Assembly: GCA_022497155.1 (NCBI GenBank)
Contig: MU385710.1
Span: forward strand, 1 to 64,000
Direction: 5' to 3'
Origin: Whalleya microplaca
Taxonomy: Eukaryota; Ascomycota; Sordariomycetes; Xylariales; Xylariaceae
Length of the DNA: 64,000 bases
The notes beneath the pieces are model-generated. The model saw only the letters and a list, made by a program, of their open reading frames with translations. It was not told the origin of the DNA and searched no databases. How positions within the stretch are numbered: the stretch's first letter is position 1; each line of letters opens with the position of its first letter. Positions 9,720-21,386 of the stretch are shown piece after piece. Position numbers and translations under genes: made by a program.

Positions 9720-10434
9720 TGAAGTTCCGTGAGTTTCGGTGAGGCGGGCACGTATACTCATCGGAAAATACAGATATAAAAGTATTGAGGTAGTATCTCT
9801 TTGAAAATGTACTGTGTCATTGATAACGCTGACTACAGTTCCTCTCCATTGAATGCCGGAATGGGAATCTAAACGAGACTTTGGTATATGACATCGTCTG
9901 CAGAGATCTTTCAACTCCTTTCAAATAAGCAATGAGAACAGTATGACCATTGTTTCATGAATGTTATTATAGTTATGATGCGTGTGATTACTATCCAAGT
10001 CTTGTTATAATTAACTCGTTGAAGTGAAATAAAAGTTATGTTACTTTTAAATCTAAATTAAAAGGTTTTACCTTTCACACAAGTATGCTTAAAATCTACT
10101 AGTAGGTAGTGTAACATAAAATTGAGACTAAATCGGACAATAAGAAACCAGTACAGACTCAGAAGCGAAAGATTATGAATGATCTTACTCTATAAATTAA
10201 AGGAGGGACTTGTGGTTATTCTTTTCAGAAATATAGACGGAATCGATGATGAGTAAACGAATGAATGAACGGCTTTTACCGGCCCAACTGTAGAAGATAA
10301 TCAAGCAATTGAATTTGGTTTTCCTCCTTGCCCAGTCTTCGATATCCATCATTGATCTTCAAACTCCATTCTTTGCATATATTGCACCTTCTTGTTTTAC
10401 CTAGGGCCTGATTCTGATAGTCACTAAGGGATAC
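9720..10434. other. Intergenic, nothing recognised
   Basis: This is moderately AT-rich DNA between two convergent genes. It presumably contains both 3' untranslated regions. I see no repeat or RNA gene. Confidence 0.5.
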
Positions 10435-10812
10435 TTAGAGACAGTAGTCTACACACTTGCTGCTGTCCCCGCCAGGGATGCAGATAGACTTGCAATGGTT
10501 ACCACACCAGGTGCAGTAAGAGTTCGGATGGCAACTACCATCACCGATCGTACATCCTTGTCCATCGTCTTTACAATCGCGACATGCTGCTGCGCGGGTG
10601 TCGTGCTGTAGCTGTTTGAAGTTCCACTATCAGCGTTTCTTACTCCGTTTTTCCAGAGCTAAAGCACTTGTAGCACTTACCACTTCACGAACGTGTGCAA
10701 TACCTTCGCGTTCGACGATCTGGATGCCCATAGGCAAAGATGCTGGAGATACAGCTCCACTGGCGATGCTAGCAAGCATAAAGGTGCCGAAAGTGATGAA
10801 TGTGGTCTTCAT
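10435..10812 (-). CDS. Small secreted Cys-rich peptide precursor
   Basis: A two-exon gene: exon 1 is 10812-10644 and exon 2 is 10589-10435, with a 54-nt intron (GTAAGA donor, GCTGAT branch point, CGCAG acceptor). The two exons sum to 324 nt, giving 107 aa. Exon 1 encodes a signal peptide (MKTTFITFGTFMLASIASG) and a propeptide that ends Glu-Lys-Arg, a Kex2-type cleavage site, right at the splice junction. Exon 2 encodes a mature part of about 50 residues with ten cysteines, beginning CRDC and ending DYCL. Even cysteine number, small size and processing site are typical of secreted fungal effectors or defence peptides. I do not recognise the exact family. A TTATAAATA box lies on the minus strand about 130 bp upstream. 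Confidence 0.7.
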
Positions 10813-11872
10813 TGTAATGTGATATGCAGGGGGGTTTGTTGATGATTGGTATATGTGTATATGCCAAAGTGCTTGTACAAATTGTTGGAATATAGTAGCT
10901 GCGATGTTAATGACTTGAGATTAATGGCAGGTGAAGACAGTATTTATAACCTTAGTTTTATGCCTTTCCTACCAAGAACCTTGACGAGTAATAAGTGAAA
11001 GAAACTCTCCAAAATAATCTCGATCAGAATAAGTTGTATCTCACGTAATGTGGTGACTTAACTAATGGAAGCTGCTTCCTTAAAGACAAATGCTCATCTT
11101 GATTCAGCTGTGGCTGTAAAAGCGCCTTCAAGTCAGATTATTTATGTTCACGCCGCAGCCAACCAGACTCAGGCGGTTACACATACCAATAAACTGATCA
11201 AATGAGTAGTTCAGCAATTTGAAGGATCTAAGGCCCTCGTTATTATAGTAGTGCCTCCCCCTAAAGACCGTAAGGCTCTGGGTCCTAGCAATCTACTGTT
11301 TTCAGGGTCTTCAGAACCCACGTGAGAGTGTAGTCAGCTAAGCTTGGAGAGTTTCACGTCTCCGTAAAACCAAATAATGAAAAAAGTTTCAATCTTTCAA
11401 AGTACAACGTTTCAGGTTGTAATCGTGAGAAGTCTGTATAAAAGCTATCGCGACCTTCATCAAGTTACATAGGATAGAAATATTACAGAAACAATTACGA
11501 AATATTGAAGTAAATAATTCCCGGCAAAGTTAAAGCCAAATGTCTTAGTAGCGATTGTATCCGGAACTATTTGTTGACTTCATACTTTTTGATACGTTCA
11601 TAGACCACTATAAAAACAAATGTCAAGGCTTTTTATACACACATTATGTCATCTAGGTACCAAAAGCCACACATCTTGCTCCTGATACTACGTCAATATT
11701 AAAAGACGTCGCGTGTAACCCCAGACTCCGTTGTTATATCTGATAGCGCCAGCCATTTACCCCCTATGTAACGAGCAGTGGCTCTTAGGAAGACGGCTGA
11801 TGCGCCAATTTCAATACGGTAGACATAGTCTCTCTTGAACTAGACACTTGCTAGGAGTATCACAGTAGTAAT

Positions 11873-11918
11873 AATTAGAGAAGTCTCATCACTTGAGACC
11901 AAGGGCAATGTCCTAGGG
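11873..11918 (+). repeat. Dispersed 45-bp repeat, copy B
   Basis: It reads AATTAGAGAAGTCTCATCAC, then a short region ending in AAGGGCAATGTCCTAGGG, an imperfect inverted repeat. It aligns with copies A (5523) and C (12104). Confidence 0.6.
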
Positions 11919-12103
11919 CGTATTATCAACCACTTGAATGGCCAGCTTTCAGAACTTCCTTTTCACTAGCCATGGACACCGAGCGTCATGAAGGATCGCT
12001 GATGTCATTTCAATGATTGTGCTACCGCACCAGGGCCTCTATGTGGGAGCTGAAAATCCCAAGGCTGACACGTCGTTAAGCACATAAGTGTCATATTAGC
12101 TAT

Positions 12104-12148
12104 TATTAGGGAAGTATCATTACTAGAATCCTTGGGGCCAGAGCCCCC
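12104..12148 (+). repeat. Dispersed 45-bp repeat, copy C
   Basis: It reads TATTAGGGAAGTATCATTAC, then CTTGGGGCCAGAGCCCCC, a GGGGCC/GAGCCCC hairpin. It lies about 185 bp from copy B. The hairpin sequences differ between copies while their pairing is kept. Confidence 0.6.
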
Positions 12149-13620
12149 AATATTAGAAGAATGTACCGCGAGGTATGTATCTGTCACGAGGTGAACGTAT
12201 GAGGTAGCAAACAACACAGTTATTGCACGAAGAACTACTAAAAGGTTGTTCTCCGAATAACCCCTATATACATGATCCTAACAAAGTGTCACACGGCTAT
12301 TGGAGCCAAGACCTGGTAGAAGCTATACGAGATGCAGGAATGCTGCACGAGTACATATATTCGGTGCTGTTAGATGTTATTCGATACTGTTGGAATGTAT
12401 GACTGCCTAACAAAAGGTAAGATCACCAGACGGCGGCTATGTCGGCAACAGACTAGATACGTACCAGGAATACATACCGCGGCAGCAGGTCTATAAAGAC
12501 CTGTCGCCGACCCTTAGACTTAGATTGAAATTTAGAACCATAAGCACCCTCAGAGGCCCTAGAGAATTATTAGCTGAATTGATATATTCCAAGCCCTGAT
12601 TACAGCCCTTGTCACACAAAGGATCCTGACAGTATCTGACCTATCTAACTATACAAAGTCAGAATGCAGTGACTTCAACCGCGTACACAGTGGCTTTAAC
12701 CTTGCGCTCAGGATTGTGTCGGTGGTCGAGCGTATAGAGAGTGATATAATAGTAGGCATAAATTACTAGTAATTAAGTAATACTAGCTACTTTTCATTTG
12801 TTGCTAAGAATTAGATTATATCGGATAAGAGGACGCGCGCGCGGTGGAATTTTATTGCAGTTTCGAACGAATTGGGGCACTTTGAGGCTCTTGCTGCAAG
12901 TGACTAGGGAAGGTTGAAACTCGCAACTAAGCACTTCACAATTGGCGTTTAGGCTGACAAATAGGGGAATGGGAGTATCAAGATATGTTCGATAACTTGA
13001 TGACATGGTAAAGTTCATATTAGGAGTGATGGAAAACAGAGTGTGTTGCTTGTCAAAGGATCAAATTCAGGGACCGTACAGCGAGCAAAACTTTACATGT
13101 GCTCTTTTTTGTCTTGTTAATGTGAGCCATGTCTACGAATTGATCATGAAATTTGCATCGGACAATTGCGATGTCAGCAATGCATCTCCTCCGTATTACC
13201 CTCGTGCAGGTTATTAAAGTCTTAAAGGGTACACTAACCTTGTTGATTTGAGGGTCAAGCACTGATACCGCATCACTATGTAAGACATGAGCTATATGAC
13301 AGTTTCATTTCAACCATTCCATCATCAAGCGGGTGAATAGCGAGCTAAATTCGATTTTAGCTGAAATGGAAAGAGGCTTTAATAGATGCTATGTCTTAGA
13401 ACACTTTTCTTCCCGGTTACTTAAAATCTAGGTACATTAGTCAGTGCATTTATCTATTAAAAGCCATAAGTTTGCCTACTCAGGAGAAGGAATTCGCATG
13501 CTAAAGTTTTTGCTTCTGACTCGATTACTCATCCGTCTTTATGGGTCTCCCCTCTTGAGAGGTCTTCTCGACCTCTTGTTTGTGATTCTCGAATTCATCG
13601 TACTGATGAAGCGTCAGTGG

Positions 13621-15666
13621 TTATTTCAATGAAAGAGCGCTATAAGGTTTACATACTGTCTCCTGAATAGCGTTTCGGGCTCCAGGCCAAGTTTTGCGGC
13701 CACATCCTGGAAAGCCCTTGGGATTCGTATCAAAGAGCCGCCAGGAATAGCTATTCATCGGGCCTTTTGCAAGCCAAGTCCACAGTTCGCGATCATTCCA
13801 CCAGAGGCTCCACCCACGTCCCGTAAATATGTGATCGAGGTTATCGTATAGGCCTGTTCCTGCTGAATCGTGGAGAAACCGCAAGAACTGATATCCTTGA
13901 GGATATCCTGGGCGTATGGAACTATCTTTCTTCCATCCATCCCGCCACCAGGTATGATATGCGTCAACTTGAGCGTTCATTTCCTCCAGTGATGGTAACA
14001 AGGCCGGCTGGCGGTAACCGTCCGTCCGCGTTTGTAGGCCTAGTGACTTCGCGGTTTCTGCTGCCCAGATCTGGGAAAGTGCCATTGATTCAAGCTCACT
14101 CACGCTCCATACACTCTCTTGAGGAGCCACCCAGCTTAAAAAGGCGATGGATGAAGCCCAGCGTGGCGGGAAGATCATCTGGAATAGACGAGGTAAATGT
14201 GGTGGTACATTTCTTCTCTCTCCATCTTGAGTACCAAGTTCTTCCGGTAGCTGGTCTGCAGATAGCTCTTGAACATTCCTTGGTGACAATTCACAGGCAC
14301 CGTCCATTTCCAAATCTGGCATAATGCTAAAGTCGTTATCGTAGCCTGTGCAGAAAATCACAGCGTCGACCTCCACTACAGTGTCATCCGACAATACTAC
14401 TTGGCGTTCCCCAATAAAGTCCTTGAACCCTTGTACAGGAATAATATCTTCTCGATGTAACGCGGGGATAAAGTCTTCTTGTACGGCCGGATGAACATGA
14501 GCCATGCTCGGGCAAGGTAATAGACGCCAATCCTCTCGCAGCCGACGTTCTGTTCGTTTAAACTTTTCCCTGTGCGAAGACTTCAAAGTTATAGGTTCGA
14601 AACGAGCAGCGTCAGTAATCATTTTGTTAATCATCATCTTATCCACCAATGGCTCCATTAACCATGGCATATTATAGTCGAGGAAGTACTTCAGCCTCAC
14701 GATTGGCCATGTAACCTGGCTATCAAGGGGAATTCCATCACGATAACGTGAAACTAGTATGCGTCCTCTCCGGTAAGACTGGTACAACTTGGTTGAATCC
14801 TTGCATAGCGCAATAGATATTTCACAAGCGGTGTTTCCAATGCCTACAACTAGGACCCTCTTGTTCTTGAAAGGTTCTGGGCTTAGAATTGGTTAGCTAG
14901 CTAATCCATCTACGTGTTAGATGTCCTCAAGAACAAGTTCTTACCCCTTATAGGCCTGAGAATGTACTACAGTCCCCTTGAACTTATATCTATTCGACAT
15001 AGGCGGCCAAATCGGAACATGCTCGCAACCATGACCGAAGACAACTTTGTCGAAGGATAGAACACTATCCCCGTCTGGCTTCGTAATATGGACATCCCAC
15101 CCATCGTCAGATGCATTCCGAGTTACCCTCCTAACCGTAGTGTTGAACCGGATATGAGCTTGCAAGTTGAAATGCAAAGCATACAACTCAAAATAATCCG
15201 CTGCTTTAGAACCTGAGAAATATAGTGGAAAGTCTGGGAAGTGATAGGAAAGGTTATCTCTTGTTAGTATACGTCAGAGTCTGGAATATTGTTACTTCAA
15301 TAAAATAGTCCTTACCTTTCGGAATGGGGAAGTCACTAAAGCCGGACTGTATGTTGTTAATTTGGCAGAAGAACTAGTCATGGATACTATGTGGTTCACT
15401 CACAACGAATTTGCTTGTATTAGTAACTGTCTCGTTTAAAGCAGACGTGAAACATATATCTTTACTAAATGACCATAGGCCACCGACTTTGTCTCGTCTT
15501 TCAAACGCAATCGCATTGAACCCCTCTTCGCGTAGGGTTTTCAACGATGTGAGCCCTGCTGGACCTGTCATGGTGTTCAAGTTAGCCCAAATACTGTCTA
15601 GCCGCACTTAAAGATTCGTTACTAGTTCTGACCTAGGCCCACTATGGCAACATTGATTCTCTCCAT
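13621..15666 (-). CDS. Flavin-containing monooxygenase
   Basis: Five exons rebuilt by eye: 15666-15633, 15564-15404, 15346-15316, 15233-14945 and 14881-13621. They sum to 1776 nt, 591 aa, with no frame break. Intron 3 carries a perfect TACTAAC branch point. The first exon is only 34 nt and encodes MERINVAIVGL; intron 1 splits the FAD Rossmann motif GLGPAGL (residues 10-16). FKGTVVHSQAYKG (about 160-172) is the FMO signature, VVGIGNTA (184-191) the NADPH Rossmann motif, and FCTGYD follows. Family knowledge: class B flavoprotein monooxygenases use FAD, NADPH and O2 to oxygenate soft N/S nucleophiles or ketones. The substrate is unknown. Neighbours do not form an obvious biosynthetic cluster. 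Confidence 0.88.
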
Positions 15667-16200
15667 CACTCTCCGGAAGAGCAGGCTCAATTTATACAGT
15701 AAAAATTGGGCTTATTAGGCGTGTCCAAGCTTGCGTTATCAGACTAGGTTCTCCACCACGTTTATATCATCACCAGCTGGCTGTAATTGATACTCTGGTT
15801 TGTTCATGTCACCTATTGATCTATCGTGACGTCGAGTTGATCTTGATGGCGCAGATAAATTGAAGATGTAGGTAAAGCGATGAGTTTTCCGGACTAATGA
15901 AAACCCTCTTGTATCCGCACAACTAGCTATATGTGGACATATATCTGACATACCACGTGATATTAACTAGGTATAATTCAACGTGAAGGAAGATTATAGC
16001 GTTCGACCCGCTAACTTTAGGGCCGACCGTACAATATCTGTCGGGGAGTTATATCGTGAAAAATAATTATATTGACTGATCTAAAAACTACGGTGAATCC
16101 CATTTTCTACGGAATAATATTTGAATAGGATGGAAAATATGTGGCTTTCATATGTCGCTCAGTACTGAAATGTAATCTCAAGTCAGTGGATCGCAAATAC
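15667..16200. other. Intergenic, nothing firm
   Basis: Upstream region of the monooxygenase and 3' side of the secreted-protein gene. A 70-codon minus-strand frame (15951-15739) starts with ATG but has no recognisable domain. I see no repeats. Confidence 0.5.
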
Positions 16201-16731
16201 TCAGCCATCAAGCCCGTCTAGATACCAGCAATTACCTCCGCCTTCCACAAACTCGCGAGATCCGATCGACCCAAAAAACTCGCACAGCTCACCCTCGATG
16301 AAGTTTATGCCATGACAGAACCAGTAGTCCTCCTGTCTCGTATCCAGCCCAGTATCCTGTGCACGTTTTGCCTTCTCGAAGGACCCAGTGCAAGCTTTCA
16401 TACAAGACGATAGGCTGTCATTCTCTGGCCTAACAAGAGTCTGCGTTGGATCTGCAGGGCTGCACTTAGTATCGCAGCTGACTAGGCCAAGATGCGGGTT
16501 CCCGAATGCCGGTGAGTCTGGAGCGTACGGAGGACATTTGCAGAAGAGATCGTAGTCGGGATAGCCAGTTGTCTGATTGGGATCCTCGCAGGTAGTCCTG
16601 GTGGATCGGGATGCGATTGTAGGCGTTGGCAAACCACCACGCTCAAGAACAATACCGGCAGAGGCAGGACCGATGATGCCTGCCAAGAGAAAAATCCCCG
16701 CTAGTAATGAATTGCGCTCGATTTGCATCAT
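16201..16731 (-). CDS. Secreted 10-Cys protein, 176 aa
   Basis: A single exon. I start at the Met-Met pair (16731/16728) because a signal peptide follows immediately (ERNSLLAGIFLLAGIIGPASA), though the frame is open 27 codons further upstream to ATG-less sequence. The mature part has ten cysteines in the order TTC, FCKC, SCDTKC, SCMKAC, FCH, LCE and NCW, suggesting up to five disulphides. There is one basic KAKR site near the middle. Length and Cys pattern fit a small secreted fungal protein, possibly an effector. I know no family with this exact pattern. A GATATAAG box lies about 155-165 bp upstream on the minus strand. There is no coding partner nearby. Confidence 0.75.
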   Translation of the reverse strand: MMQIERNSLLAGIFLLAGIIGPASAGIVLERGGLPTPTIASRSTRTTCEDPNQTTGYPDYDLFCKCPPYAPDSPAFGNPHLGLVSCDTKCSPADPTQTLVRPENDSLSSCMKACTGSFEKAKRAQDTGLDTRQEDYWFCHGINFIEGELCEFFGSIGSREFVEGGGNCWYLDGLDG

Positions 16732-17777
16732 GGTATCTCGTTTGCCTGATGAAAAGGAATTGGCGTGATCACGTGTGAATGTGAAGGTGATCGATGAAGT
16801 GTAGACTCGCAACAGAGTTCCTAGGCTTGAAGTATTTTGCTTGATGTGTTGTTTGCCTGCAGAGCCAGCTAGGGAGCGAGGCAGCTTCTTATATCTCTTG
16901 GATGTTTGCTAAGGTGCCAACGTCACCATCGGCAACACCGCTCACGTAGGTGCGATTGCAGATCATCCGGCTCCTCGGCACTGTATTTTCATATACGGGG
17001 ATCTTACGATGTATGACTGGGTGTTCAAAATACGAAATAGGATACCATGTTGAATCCTGCATTTATACAATACATATAATTTAGCCTCAACTGCGCGCAG
17101 ATGTTTTGTAACTTCAGATAGAACGTTACTCCAAGGCACTTTTACCCAAGATGCAGCGCCAGCGCCAAGCACGATGTGCAGCAAATATACCTCACAGGGA
17201 TCACGTTGTTGAGGGGTATATATATAAGACTCATTGACTAAGCAACACTCTCCAAGCGAACTTGTCTAACATACAGTTCGTATCTCAACGATATTCGTGC
17301 TCACCTGGCCGAAGGTCGCCCAAGCTTTTGTCTCATCTTAGGCAATATCGCAAACTCACCGACCACGATGACGTGGACTGTCTATATGATGCCAAGAAGC
17401 AGTCGACTGGCAAAGCCTATTGGCTTCTGGGGTTTGGCTTCTCACTCTATAATTAAGAACGTAATCGTGTTCGATTACCAAGCATACACTTGGTTATTCA
17501 GAGCTCAATACAGAAGCTAAGAAGGGGTTCGTTAGCATTGTGCTCGTATTCATAGCTCGAAACATACACTGCCAAAAGCAAACACGTTATTTCGCACGCC
17601 CTGGGCGAGTTTCGCGTTTCGTAAGTGGTCTGCAAATCTTCGCAGCAATAATAGGCTAGAGCAGCCGTATAGGACTCTGACGTAGTTACTGGCCTGACGC
17701 TCTATGGTCGTATAAACGTATGAGAACACTAGTATATACAATGAAGACATATGACGCATCTGTCTAGGGATAACACC
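16732..17777. other. Intergenic, nothing recognised
   Basis: Promoter side of the secreted-protein gene and 3' side of the acyltransferase gene. Small overlapping frames only. A TATATATATAAG box at about 17216-17227 is not followed by a supported gene. Confidence 0.5.
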
Positions 17778-19211
17778 TTATCTCACATCTTTCCTCGCAG
17801 CACACATCTTCTCAAGCGATCTGGCGAAATTTGTTAAAGGGGCATCGATGCCCCTCCAGAACATGTCCGAGGCCCATATGACGATTGGGAAGTACAAGGT
17901 GGAGGAGACGATGAAGCTTATAGCATAAGGCCAGGACCCCTCCTTACCAATGTACCTCCAACACCCATGAATCAGCCACGTCCCGATGGTCCTGTTTCCG
18001 AGACCGTGGACTAAGTATAAGGCGAAACTGATCCGTCCGAGATAGCGCGCCGGCCGAGTGAGAAAGAAGGACTGCACAGAGGGCAGGAAGGCCATCGGAC
18101 CAACAAACAGCAGAGCACCTATTGCCAGCCAAAATCGACGGCGGTAGGCAGTGAATGGCCAAACATATTTAGACCAGATGTAAAAAGGGGTTTTGGTGCT
18201 GTGATCCCGCGGGTATCCAATTAAGAATAGACCGAGCACCATAATGAGGATCAGCAAAACGTCAACGAGTTTCCTTCGCAGTGGATTCTTCGGCTTTTCT
18301 AACAGTACTTCAAGTTCTGCCAAGAACATGCCAGCAATGAATAACGCCACGTCCCAGCGTTTATGTGCGAAGCAGTGTACCGTGAGTAGGGTTTCGACAG
18401 CTAGCCGTACCGCAGTACGAGTCTTTGCCAACCCGACTAGTAGCAGGAAGATGATCATCGATCCTCGATACTCGACAGCAATAGACCATAGTTGGGGGTT
18501 GTAGAAGCCAGAGTAATCAATGTCCCAAGTCCACGGATTTGACTCCATGTCTAGGTAGCCTACGTATGCAGACAATCCGTGCTCGAAAGGCTTATGATCT
18601 ACCTTGTCAGGGATCGAAATGATACCAATACAAGCACAGATAAATGCTATTGTGCTAGAAGCGAAGGCCGGGAGAAACAGGCGGATGGGCCGGCGGAAGG
18701 TGAGCGACGTTAGGCCGGAGAATAACTCTTCGTGTTCCTGGCGATGCATACGCTGAATGAACCGATGGGATAGCACGAAGCCAGAGACAACGAAGAATAC
18801 CGAGACCATCGCAGCCCCTGAGTAGATGACACGGACAAACGGTAGGAGCCAGAAGGATGTAGTGGCCTCGTCGTATCCCCACCCCGAGTTGATGGAAGGA
18901 TAAGGAGTATGGGTCCAATGTAGGACGAAGACAATCAACGATGCAACGCCACGGACGCCATCGAGATACTCGGTAGAAATTCGTTTTCTGGGCATCGCTT
19001 CCGGGTTGTCCGGCCCCTCACTTGCCCGCGATGTCTTTCGCAGGAAGCTTGGCCTCATAAAAGCTAGGCATTGAGAGCCGGCCGCCCGAGGTGAAAATGA
19101 GGGAAAATTATCTGTCCAGCGAGACGCCCGATCTGTATTGAGGGTCTTCTCTGATGAGTTCGGAAGGAGGGATTCTTCATCTTCCTTGCTTGAGTGGCTT
19201 GCAGCAAACAT
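17778..19211 (-). CDS. Acyltransferase-3 family membrane protein
   Basis: A single exon of 477 aa, taking the ATG at 19211 (MFAASHSSKEDEESLLP). The frame is open 47 codons further upstream, but that part looks non-coding. After a polar N-terminus the motif EYLDGVRGVASLIVFVLHW (about residue 80) is the hallmark start of the acyltransferase-3 family: the Asp-Gly-x-Arg motif leads into the first membrane helix, with the conserved His in VLHW. About ten hydrophobic segments follow, and FFVVSGFVLS and LWSIAVEY are also family blocks. Such enzymes move acyl groups on to sugars or other small molecules at membranes. Here the substrate is unknown; O-acetylation of a glycan or lipid is possible. Confidence 0.85.
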   Translation of the reverse strand: MFAASHSSKEDEESLLPNSSEKTLNTDRASRWTDNFPSFSPRAAGSQCLAFMRPSFLRKTSRASEGPDNPEAMPRKRISTEYLDGVRGVASLIVFVLHWTHTPYPSINSGWGYDEATTSFWLLPFVRVIYSGAAMVSVFFVVSGFVLSHRFIQRMHRQEHEELFSGLTSLTFRRPIRLFLPAFASSTIAFICACIGIISIPDKVDHKPFEHGLSAYVGYLDMESNPWTWDIDYSGFYNPQLWSIAVEYRGSMIIFLLLVGLAKTRTAVRLAVETLLTVHCFAHKRWDVALFIAGMFLAELEVLLEKPKNPLRRKLVDVLLILIMVLGLFLIGYPRDHSTKTPFYIWSKYVWPFTAYRRRFWLAIGALLFVGPMAFLPSVQSFFLTRPARYLGRISFALYLVHGLGNRTIGTWLIHGCWRYIGKEGSWPYAISFIVSSTLYFPIVIWASDMFWRGIDAPLTNFARSLEKMCAARKDVR

Positions 19212-21386
19212 GGTGACTGAGGCTTTGTTTGGGTAAAGTAGTGTATACGCTAGTGCTTCGACCAGCCGTCTACAATGTCCAAAAGACACAGTATAAGGAT
19301 ATGAGTCCGTCGATTGGATGGTAGGTGAATATAAACCAAGGCGTTCCTTCAACCTTCAACAAGTTTTTGGATCAAACACAGCATTGAGCCCTATATAATG
19401 AAGCACGACAGATGGGCAAGCCAGTTAGCGTACGTAGGGAATTGATATGAAACTTAATTCCTAGAAGACGCAATGACAAGATCCACAAAGTAAGAATATC
19501 TATGGTAATCTATAAACTAATCAACAAGAGCAAACAATGAAGTTCAACTAGCTCACTTACCGCATTATCACGGTATAATGTCTTATAGTCAGTAAGCACT
19601 AGCAACCTCTAGTAAGCACGTGTATATGTCATGAAAGAATCGTGCCTCTTAGATAATAAGTCAAGTAAGTGTACGCACAAGGAATAGTGAGGTAGTCGGA
19701 GTTTTCTCGTTGATGAACTAGGATGAAAGAAAGTGGGAAACCTCTGAACTCCCCACTCATGAACTCCAAGTAGATGCTTTAGTTGTGATTAGGAGGAAGA
19801 GGTGTAACGAGGCTAATATACGAGAGGCTAAGTTACGTACATATATCCGGCTCGCAGGGCTCGGGGATGTTAAATGACAACTGACAGGACTCGTGAAAAT
19901 TGAAATTCAGGGACAATTCAATGTTCCAATCAATGTTCCAATGCAGACAAGCGAGAAAGCTTGATCGACGCCGTACAGGCTTGGCACCTCCATGCCAAGA
20001 GTTGCTTGTCGCAGACCGGCAGGATCAATTCAAAGATCCTTATCTCGATACAACGTAGCCAGTTGCTTGTTCTTTTCGCTTGGCCAATACTAGAAGTAAG
20101 TAGTTGATCACTTCTTTAACTATCATAGTGTTGGTGTCTAGCATTATAAAAAATGATATACCTTTTTTCGGAAGGTCTTTCTCTGGGTTTGACTCCGGAG
20201 CACGCGAAAGACGGTAGCACGTGTGAACTCTTGTGCTTTGAAGCATGACGATAAATCAAGCAGAGATTCAAGATACCCGTAGCAGACCGAGACATAGTTG
20301 ACATCATCGTGATGTTCCAACGCGATTCCAGAAGACCACAATGGCTCTGCCGCCTGTACACACTATAGGGACGATTATAGTACAGACGTTTGCGTGCTCC
20401 CCGATGCCATCACCGAATGTCGATGCTGTGCGACTGTGCAGTGTCGTGTCTATGTTTGCTAAGATGTCATTTTGACTGGCTCGACAAGCAACTAGATCTT
20501 GTATTTCCACCTTATCGCTACTAGTACATACGCAGTATGCAAGGTGTCATGACAACACATGAGCCTAGCATTGTGCGACGAAGAACTGCTGTGTCTCAAC
20601 ACTCACGATCAATCACTTGATAGTCCTATAGTTTAATCCCTGAACGGCAATTGGTCACTCGTGCTGTGGGGCCCTCAGGTGTGGTATGCAGGAACCCCAG
20701 TCTGCCGGAAGCAAGGAGCCTCCATGTCGGCGGTATTTCTAATGAAATCGAGTGGTGCGAATGGCAATGTTAATCTGTTTGAGGCAAGTGGTCGCGTGCC
20801 CCCCAGTGAATTGTCAACCCCATGGGCTGCCAGCTCGCCAATCTAGTGACACAGTTCACATGTTATTACTCTTACCCTGTGCCCGGAGAGCGCATACTCC
20901 GTATTTGACACCCCGTCTCTCGACTCTAACTCCGTGATACCTTCTTCTCTGGGCTAACATGAAACCTGCAACGTTCACATGCCTTTCCACGAGGTGAGGC
21001 TAACACCACGAAGTATTCAGACCTGGTTGGCCAGCATGTGAAGCACTCATCACACGCATGGCACACGCTATACGGTCACTATGCTCTTCACTCGCTCTGT
21101 ACGCTCGCTTACTGGCGGCGACTCGAAGTTGCTATTCCACTCTCTTTATCTCGCATATGCGCCGCACCCAGTTCTCCTCACATATCTGCTGGTGCTTCTA
21201 GAACGGGAAAGTTGAAGCCACCCTGGATAGCGATCTCGATTGGAAAAGCTTGGATTGGAAGTCGACGTTGTATTCGGGCCTGCTTGCAGCGGGAAATTCA
21301 TTTCGGATAAAACATCTCCATCATATCATCCGACGATATTAAAGGACCGCAAGCAGCGCCTCCCGCTTGGTCCCAGTGCAGCCAAA
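19212..21386. other. 2.2-kb intergenic boundary, accessory to core
   Basis: A divergent promoter region between the acyltransferase and the Stealth gene. Short frames on both strands (20040-20510, 20661-20937, 21038-21310) have no domain. A direct repeat ATTCAATGTTCCAATCAATGTTCCAATG occurs near 19917-19943. I see no RNA gene. Confidence 0.5.

Larger units (their letters stand above)
10813..13620. other. Gene-free accessory stretch with short repeats
   Basis: This 2.8-kb stretch has normal composition and no supported gene; open frames such as 13005-13217 and 12794-13018 overlap on opposite strands and match nothing. It carries two copies of the 45-bp dispersed repeat. TGTTGGAATATA (about 10883) and TGTTGGAATGTA (about 12390) resemble LTR starts, but I could not find matching ends. 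It is probably a mosaic of old transposon pieces. Confidence 0.5.

Noticed and set aside
13621..15607. Monooxygenase as a broken pseudogene
   Set aside because: Four introns with good splice sites restore one 591-aa frame including both Rossmann motifs.
15739..15951. 70-codon minus-strand frame upstream of the monooxygenase
   Set aside because: Has an ATG but no domain or conservation evidence; lies in the promoter.
13621..19211. Monooxygenase plus acyltransferase as a biosynthetic gene cluster
   Set aside because: No backbone enzyme (PKS, NRPS, terpene cyclase), cluster regulator or transporter nearby.
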